Notes under the pieces: generated by a model
Database searches by the model: none
Told to the model about the DNA's origin: nothing
What the model saw: the letters and a program-made list of their open reading frames with translations, nothing else
NCBI GenBank assembly: GCA_040285745.1
Contig: JAUFOR010000001.1
Location: forward strand, 62,001 to 126,000
Reading direction: 5' to 3'
DNA length: 64,000 nucleotides
Source: Barthelona sp. PCE
Taxonomy: Eukaryota; Metamonada: BaSk clade
Translations under genes and position numbers: made by a program
In this document: one piece after another, positions 57,993 to 64,000 of the stretch
How the letters are laid out: the number at the start of each line of letters is the position of its first letter
Position numbering within the stretch: position 1 is the first letter of the stretch

Positions 57993-58958
57993 AATTAACT
58001 CTAATATTAACTAAAGAGAGTGCAAAGCTAAAAACAGTGTTAAAGTGTTGTTTTTGTAATATATTTAACAGTATAGGTTCCTTAAGAAGGTTAGTACGGG
58101 CTCATAACCTTTAAACAGTATTACCAAACAGCGAAATTGAAGATTTCCATTTTTCGCTAAGTAATCTTCACAATAAGCTGAATAAAGGAAATTTGTGGCA
58201 AAAATCTACGATTTTTATACCTTACAATCGATATTTTCGATTAGTTGCATCATAAACTCACCTTACTAAAACCTGCACTTAAATTTTCTTGCTTCCATTG
58301 TAATTATACTCATTTACCGCTGTTGATGTCGAAAGCGAGCAATAGGCCGGCCAAAAAATTTGTGTATTTGATAGAAATATGTTTTGGAGATGATTCATAT
58401 TATACAGTATGTAATTAGGCAGATTTTGTCAACAGTGCTTCAAATGGGAAAAATAGTGGTTCACTATGCTTGCATTTGCATTCCATTTTACTGCAGCTAA
58501 TTCTTATAATAATACAACATTGAGTTAAAGAAAAAATTATGAATAAAATTTTTAGTTTGAGTCAGCTTAGTTCTATTCTTGACATATGTACGGTAAGGTA
58601 GTGTACTTTCCATTGTCCATATCTACTATTTAAACGACATCATACAAACATTATTATGAAAAATAAGCTTTGTATAAAGGTGTTAAACCTTAAAGCAAAC
58701 TTACAGGAACTGAACAGTACTCTAGACCCATTATAGCACAATTTGAGCACAGAATTATGAGCTGAACTAGATAAAAATTATAACTTCTGTTTTGCTTCTG
58801 TGTATTTCCAACAACCAATCAAAACAGTGTCAAATGAATGTAAAACTTGTTGTTATACACTAGAAAAGTGCATATCTAATTCATATGAACAAATATTAGT
58901 GAGTTATGGAATTTTTTTTGTAACGCGATGTATAATTTAAAGTCAAGTAAATACGTAT
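57993..58958. other. AT-rich intergenic region
   Basis: 966 bp between two minus-strand genes. No frame, RNA gene or repeat is seen. A lone CG-rich palindrome (GGCCGGCC) occurs near 58346-58353. The right part holds the 3' end region of the PLP-enzyme gene and the left part the promoter of the 769-residue gene. Confidence 0.55.
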
Positions 58959-60560
58959 TTACACAAAGAAATCCTCAAAGCTCTGTTGCTTTGCACTCTT
59001 ATAATCAATAAATGTATCTGATACTAGGGATAGGAAAGCATCAATATCCTCAAACGTTGTGGGGTATCCAACGCTCATCCTAATTGCACCGAGGGGCTTG
59101 CCATCTAGTAGATCAGTGTCATCACCACAGCTTGTCCTCGATGTAGCCAAATCCAAAAACTGCTCATCGGTTAATCCACAGAAAGAGGTACAACCACCAG
59201 GATTACAATGACATCCGCTCCTGATATGGATGTCTTTGCGTTCAAAATACTTTGAGACCTCTCTGAAGCCCAAGTACTCACCATCGGGTCGTACAACGTG
59301 GAAAGTCAGTATACCACCTTGTAAATTGGGGTTGTCACTGCCAACGATCTCAATCACTCGCTGGCCTGTGCTGTGCCTGAGCTCAGTGAGGTTATGGTAG
59401 GCGTATTCTCGCAGTGCCCATGTATGTGACTGAATGTTTTTGATTCCAAGTTCATTAATAACAGAAAAACCATAGTTGATACTTAAAATGTCGAGGAAGG
59501 CAACCGTGCCATCCTCAAAGCGTTCCTCGAGACGAGGTACAGGTTGGCAAGTATTGGTATCGCAAGCACTAAACACTACAGTTCCGCCACCCCAGAATAT
59601 TTTGTTAAGCATGTTACCGGATTCTCTCTTCACCATGAGCGCACCTAGGCCCGTGGGGAAGCCGAACATTTTGTAAAACGACATGCAGAAGAAGTCTGGC
59701 TTATACTTACCTATGTCTAGCTCATTTGTTGGAACATAAGCAGCACTATCCAGGAAGACAAACCACTTTCCGGGACCCAATGCACCCTCTTGGACTTTCT
59801 TAATCCATTCAAGAGGGTATTTGCGACCTGAAAAGTTACTTTCAGCCGGGAAAGCAAAGAGATGCATGCCTTCTGCTGAACTGTTTAGAGGCGGTTTCTC
59901 TCCTCTCAGGATTGCGACAACATCATCCTCGCTGATTGAAGTGAACCTTCCGCCCTTTTCCTGAGCTTTGGCTCTGATCGCAAGCACGCTGTTGTGATTA
60001 TCCTTCAGATAAACGAAATGAGATTGTTTATCCCATGGAAACGTGTCACTGAGCAGCTTCATGGCTCCTGTCGAACCAGATGTGAATATACTGGCATATT
60101 CGGAGCTTTTGGCATTATAAAAATCTAAGATTGCCTTTCTGGCTGAATGAATCTCGTGCTCAGTTCTGAGAGCCGGGGCAGACCTTGAGTGTGCATTGCC
60201 GTATAGATTCTCCTGCAGAGCTTTATGTACCTTATCAATTTGTTTGAGCTGGTACAAACCACTGCCTGTAAAGTCAAGATAAATTTCACTCTTGAGGTAT
60301 TTGAACTCATCATGACGAAGACGTTCAAGTGTACCGTTATATCCGTAAACATTTCTGTATTTTTGCAAAAACCACTCTTTGCGTTGCACTTTCGCGGGGT
60401 CTGGCGGGACAAGCGGGTTTTCATTGATGAAGGGTTCGGCTTCCTCAGGCTGAGCGCACTCACAATCATGTGATTCACATTGATTGGAAATAAGGCCCAC
60501 GTGTGATACTGCCAGCACGACGATAACGGCTGAAACCAAAGCGACTTTCTTAAACGACAT
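58959..60560 (-). CDS. MOCOS-like class V aminotransferase with N-terminal membrane anchor
   Basis: A 533-residue PLP enzyme. The sequence order matches the sulfurase domain of molybdenum-cofactor sulfurase: YLDFTGSGLYQLKQI, SGSTGAMKLL (about 161-170), NHNSVL with His189, FLDSAAYVP with Asp271, and the PLP lysine Lys297 in SFYKMFGFPTGLGAL. The persulfide-forming Cys is probably Cys450 or Cys452 in RSGCHCNPGGC. There is no C-terminal MOSC domain. Residues 5-25 are hydrophobic and uncharged after a short basic start, a signal peptide or signal anchor, followed by a Cys-rich segment (CESHDCEC). Known MOCOS acts in the cytosol, so a secretory or anchored form is unusual. Confidence 0.88.
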   Translation of the reverse strand: MSFKKVALVSAVIVVLAVSHVGLISNQCESHDCECAQPEEAEPFINENPLVPPDPAKVQRKEWFLQKYRNVYGYNGTLERLRHDEFKYLKSEIYLDFTGSGLYQLKQIDKVHKALQENLYGNAHSRSAPALRTEHEIHSARKAILDFYNAKSSEYASIFTSGSTGAMKLLSDTFPWDKQSHFVYLKDNHNSVLAIRAKAQEKGGRFTSISEDDVVAILRGEKPPLNSSAEGMHLFAFPAESNFSGRKYPLEWIKKVQEGALGPGKWFVFLDSAAYVPTNELDIGKYKPDFFCMSFYKMFGFPTGLGALMVKRESGNMLNKIFWGGGTVVFSACDTNTCQPVPRLEERFEDGTVAFLDILSINYGFSVINELGIKNIQSHTWALREYAYHNLTELRHSTGQRVIEIVGSDNPNLQGGILTFHVVRPDGEYLGFREVSKYFERKDIHIRSGCHCNPGGCTSFCGLTDEQFLDLATSRTSCGDDTDLLDGKPLGAIRMSVGYPTTFEDIDAFLSLVSDTFIDYKSAKQQSFEDFFV

Positions 60561-60817
60561 TATGTCAGTTTTGTTAGAAAGGGTTGTTATTTGGAAAACA
60601 ATCTCTGCTTTGGTCTTTTCTTATGAGGATCGCAGATAGCATTCTATTGCACAAGACAGCCCACAAGCTGGTGTAACTTTGTAATCGTGTGGCTGAAAAC
60701 TACCTGCATTAATAGGTTTATCTACAGTATTGTTGCTCAATATGCACACTTTGAAGATGACAAGCGTGTATTAACAACAGTATATCATGGACGATTGCTG
60801 ACATGCTAGCTTAAATT

Positions 60818-62698
60818 ATGCTTTTACAACCTCTTTTCAAACCTTCATCCACTTTTTTGTGGCAATTTTTGATTCCAAGGCCAGATAAAAATTCACATTC
60901 GGAGCATTTTTCGTTCCATAAATTTGGGGACATTATAATTGTGCAGAGCAATGATGGTTTGCACAATAAGCACAATTTCAAATGCATTTCGCGATCGGTT
61001 AGCACCAGTTCTGTTCTCCTACCACCATCTACCCTACCACCACTTCCTCTCAATTCGATTTTGGTGAAGGAGGATGTTGATATGCATATTGGGATGTTGG
61101 ACACTTCTCTCTTCTACCGCTGGAGGGCATACAAGGAAAACAACGACAGTGACTCCACAACAGTCGATTTTGAGTTTTTTATTTTTGAAGACCGTGAAAT
61201 GCGCAGTGTAGGGATCTATACTCATACATATCCTTTGGATGTAATGCACCGGGGCCGTCTTTTGAACAGGCGATACTGGATTTGTGCTTCATTCGCATTC
61301 TTGTTGGATCTGGAGCAGGATAAAGTTTTCAGGTTGGACGGAATCTCAGGGTGTTCAAGTGGTTTTGTTCATGAAGGAGCGCTCTATAAGTACAACATGT
61401 GGTACATGAGAGTTGAAGCCAAGTTAATATTATCAAGCGCACCTCATTTTTCTTCAGAGCATGCGTTGTACAGCAAAGAAATCCATGCTTTCGACGTCAC
61501 ACCTAGCGATTCCCGCTTCGTCATGGACTGTGATACTGATGAAATTAAGCAGAGAACGAGCATTGTTCGGTTCAACGGCTCTGTTTTCTCGAAGGAGTTT
61601 TCTCGCTATTTTCATGGACAAAATACTTTAAAAGATTGTGATATTGTTGCGCTCGGTGATGGAAAGATATATAGTTATATTCGTGGCAAGAGCGTACTTG
61701 TTCCGTTTATTTTAACCGAGGCAAAAGGATTTTTTACGGTCAACTCTACGAATCATTTGAATCAAATTGCCTTCGGAGAGGTGGATGAGAACAGTCGATT
61801 ACTTTGGGACTTTTATAGTAATAGATTGGAGGTATTTGAACCGTTTTTAGAAGGCTCCGTTTTGTTAGAGTCGGTAACGCGATGTTATGATAAAGACATG
61901 CAAAGATGGCGGGTGTGTACTGTCACAAATAGTGAAAATATGTTTTTTTTGTACATAGATGGAATCAATAAGAGCACACATCCTAGGTGTGAAGGAGATG
62001 CATCTATCTCATCCCCTACGTTCAATCATCGCATTGAAGCCTTTTGTCGTCGGAAAGGAAGTGAAAATGAGGTGATTATCGGTGGTAGCGTTGTTGCAAA
62101 TTGCAAACTGGGGAGATTTAAGCTGTGCCAAAATACGCTGTGGGTTCAAGACCATCAAATGATACAGTTTATTAGTTTTGATGAACATTGTAACATTAAG
62201 GATACGCAAAGCGTTGTTTTTAACGAAAGTGTAGTCTGCATATCATCTGTGAATGATTATGCACCCGAGGAAGCACTGATACGTACTCAGCTAGCCAACG
62301 GAGCACAGTTTTATTACCTGGTTCGGTACTGTGAGGATGATGATGATTTGGTGGTTATGGATATTGGTGTATTTTCCAATATTCCTTTCTTTTTTGGTCC
62401 TGGAGCTATATACGCGTACTGCAAGGAAGTGTATTGGTTCAATACATTGGGTGGCAAGACAACATTGAGCGTTCCAGAGTTTACGGAAGGTTATTTCTTT
62501 TCGCCTCGACCGAATGTAATAGTTTGGAGTACCAGCATATATTTAAAAGATTTCATGTATTCATTTTATATCACCACATTTAACAGCGACTGTGACGGAT
62601 ATGAATTGCTTGAAAGAAAGATTGATGTTTTAGAGTATCTGTCCAATTGTGAGGTTTCGATTTTTAGCGGTTTTTCATGCTTTGGGGTTTTCATGTAA
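60818..62698 (+). CDS. Beta-rich orphan protein
   Basis: A 626-residue protein of many short beta strands spaced about 40 residues apart, in the same style as the orphans at 33-41 kb (FVHEGALYKYNMWYM, DIVALGDGKIYSYIRG, NTLWVQDHQMIQFISFD). It lacks WD or kelch residues and has no TM segment. The first 70 residues are Pro/Ser-rich and less regular. Start at 60818 is the first ATG in the frame. Function unknown; probably a diverged propeller. Confidence 0.82.
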   Translation: MLLQPLFKPSSTFLWQFLIPRPDKNSHSEHFSFHKFGDIIIVQSNDGLHNKHNFKCISRSVSTSSVLLPPSTLPPLPLNSILVKEDVDMHIGMLDTSLFYRWRAYKENNDSDSTTVDFEFFIFEDREMRSVGIYTHTYPLDVMHRGRLLNRRYWICASFAFLLDLEQDKVFRLDGISGCSSGFVHEGALYKYNMWYMRVEAKLILSSAPHFSSEHALYSKEIHAFDVTPSDSRFVMDCDTDEIKQRTSIVRFNGSVFSKEFSRYFHGQNTLKDCDIVALGDGKIYSYIRGKSVLVPFILTEAKGFFTVNSTNHLNQIAFGEVDENSRLLWDFYSNRLEVFEPFLEGSVLLESVTRCYDKDMQRWRVCTVTNSENMFFLYIDGINKSTHPRCEGDASISSPTFNHRIEAFCRRKGSENEVIIGGSVVANCKLGRFKLCQNTLWVQDHQMIQFISFDEHCNIKDTQSVVFNESVVCISSVNDYAPEEALIRTQLANGAQFYYLVRYCEDDDDLVVMDIGVFSNIPFFFGPGAIYAYCKEVYWFNTLGGKTTLSVPEFTEGYFFSPRPNVIVWSTSIYLKDFMYSFYITTFNSDCDGYELLERKIDVLEYLSNCEVSIFSGFSCFGVFM

Positions 62699-62721
62699 CC
62701 TCATCTCACAATATACAGTAT

Positions 62722-62727
62722 AATAAA
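62722..62727 (+). terminator. AATAAA poly(A) signal candidate
   Basis: AATAAA lies 24 nt past the TAA of the 626-residue orphan. Confidence 0.4.
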
Positions 62728-62840
62728 GTATGATATTATATAGTTTTCATTGTCTTTCGTGCTGTTTTGCACTTTTTGAAGCTTATCACACTTCAGTTTT
62801 TTAGTATTTGAACCCTCTTAGTCATTTGAAAACTGATAAA

Positions 62841-64000
62841 ATGAATGTTAAAGCAAACAAAAATATTCATAGAGAACTGCTCATAAAAGACGTTGAATTT
62901 CAACCTGAGATTGAACCAGATCACCAAAAAGCAGAAGGATGGAGCTATTTTAATGATGTTTTAGGTTCTCCACGAACAATTCTTGCACCAATGGTTAGTA
63001 AGTCTGATACATCATGGCGTTTTCTGATGAGAAAGCTTGGAAGTGCAGACCTGTCATTTACTCCAATGATTAGCGTCAATGCTGCATCCAGCGGGTTTGA
63101 TGCGCATGGATTGGAAAAGTTCTTTACGCGCAGTCATCATTTTTGTGGCAGTCAGCCTACAACACTGAGCAGAGAGGACGCAGATACCCCTGTCGTTATC
63201 CAGCTTGCAGGGAACGATCCAGCAGAGTTTGTTAATACGGCGAATGTGATTGCAGAAGCCGGATTGTGCGATGGTTTCGATATCAACTTTGGCTGCCCAC
63301 AAAGATGTGCGCAAAGGCATCGAAAGGGAGGTGGGATCGCCGGATATGGGTCTATCCTTATGAATAATTGGCAGTTGTGTTACAATATTGTCAGGGCCAT
63401 GCACATTAAGTGCAAACTTCCAGTTTCAGTTAAGATACGTCTGCTTGATGAAGATGAGGACACAATAGCGTTTGTTGACGCGATGATAAAGGGAGGAGCG
63501 CAGATGGTGACGGTTCACTGTCGTCCTCAGTTCAATCGATGCAACGATTCTGTACCAAGGCTGGATATCATGAAAACATTAGTTGAGAGATACCCTTCAG
63601 TTCCGTTTGTGTACAACGGCGGTATAGGCTCCCATTATACTCCGGAGTATGCGTTGGAACACACTGGTGCTGCAGCCGTGATGGTGGGAAAGCTGTTTGT
63701 CTTTCGACCTCAGCACTTTGTTGTGGGCAACGATGGGTACTCCCCCCAACAATTGCTCAACATTGCTGTTGAATACTACAATATGTGTGTCTCGAAGCAC
63801 GTTGTCATCCGACCACTGATGCGAGAGTTCAGGTTGCACTTTATTGACTTGCTGAGCTCTGTTTTTCTGCCCAGGTACTGGACAAAGATAGGCGTTGAGT
63901 GCCCGTTTGAGCTCTGGGATAACGGAAAACAAATGATGATGCGACTTTCAAAGTCATTAACGAACGTTGAGATTGAGGAAATACTAGAGGAGGTGATTTC
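62841..64000 (+). CDS. DUS1: tRNA-dihydrouridine synthase, DUS1 type, cut by right edge
   Basis: The first 386 codons of a flavin-dependent tRNA-dihydrouridine synthase. A TIM barrel starts at TILAPMVSKSDTSWRFL. GFDINFGCPQ carries the catalytic Cys at residue 152 (cysteine of GCP). Then come VSVKIRL, VTVHCR and VPFVYNGGIGS, which bind FMN in this family, and AVMVGKLFVFRP near 275. Pairing with DUS1 (uridines 16 and 17 of the D loop) rests on GCPQ and on overall length; DUS2-DUS4 differ there. A 13-residue insert follows GCPQ (RCAQRHRKGG). The start is the first ATG after the upstream stops, and the end is not in the window. Confidence 0.93.
   Translation, partial: MNVKANKNIHRELLIKDVEFQPEIEPDHQKAEGWSYFNDVLGSPRTILAPMVSKSDTSWRFLMRKLGSADLSFTPMISVNAASSGFDAHGLEKFFTRSHHFCGSQPTTLSREDADTPVVIQLAGNDPAEFVNTANVIAEAGLCDGFDINFGCPQRCAQRHRKGGGIAGYGSILMNNWQLCYNIVRAMHIKCKLPVSVKIRLLDEDEDTIAFVDAMIKGGAQMVTVHCRPQFNRCNDSVPRLDIMKTLVERYPSVPFVYNGGIGSHYTPEYALEHTGAAAVMVGKLFVFRPQHFVVGNDGYSPQQLLNIAVEYYNMCVSKHVVIRPLMREFRLHFIDLLSSVFLPRYWTKIGVECPFELWDNGKQMMMRLSKSLTNVEIEEILEEVI

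Overview
The window is nuclear DNA from a unicellular, flagellated, intron-poor eukaryote. About thirty genes sit on both strands with no operon or polycistronic order. They are packed at roughly one per 2 kb, and many convergent pairs are separated by only 8-75 bp. Flagellar or centriolar proteins (ODAD1/CCDC114-type outer-arm docking protein, FAM184, a CSPP1-like protein), a SKA1-like spindle protein, NOG2, MPP6, PIG-W, GTP-type PEPCK and DUS1 are all eukaryotic families. Stops are standard. Three short introns can be inferred (57, 50 and about 97 nt), one with the acceptor CTACTACACAG. This, together with AATAAA motifs at or just after stop codons, resembles metamonad genomes (trichomonads, fornicates). 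That placement is an inference and I cannot name a species.

Layout. 1-10.2 kb: a large unrecognised protein cut by the left edge, an alpha/beta hydrolase overlapping a HIT zinc-finger gene tail to tail, a SKA1-like gene, then two unrecognised helical proteins. 10.2-23.8 kb: a 1351-residue protein with about seven degenerate internal repeats, a tandem-bromodomain protein, a divergent pair of low-complexity/coiled-coil genes sharing a 51-bp promoter, and NOG2. 23.8-33 kb: an AT-rich gap, the CSPP1-like protein with two coding minisatellites, the ODAD1-like gene with a tiny first exon, a protein resembling the XRCC4/PAXX superfamily, an F-box/LRR gene and a very short elongin C-like gene.

33-41.4 kb is the most accessory-looking part. 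It has four beta-rich orphan genes, two of them with introns found here, a four-TM protein, tRNA-Lys(CTT), a possible structured non-coding RNA, and a near-identical A-B-B-A-B repeat array. 41.8-64 kb returns to conserved genes: a DENN protein, FAM184, MPP6, a WW protein, PIG-W, PEPCK, a LisH/CTLH propeller protein, an orphan, a MOCOS-like PLP enzyme with an N-terminal membrane anchor, another beta-rich orphan, and DUS1 running off the right edge.

Themes are flagellum/centriole/spindle, RNA metabolism (NOG2 in 60S maturation, HIT finger, MPP6, DUS1), membrane work (PIG-W, DENN) and central metabolism (PEPCK). The best candidates for something undescribed are the repeat protein at 10358-14413, the ncRNA/repeat locus at 37.6-38.5 kb, and the XRCC4/PAXX-like protein. 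All calls come from reading the sequence; no database search was run.
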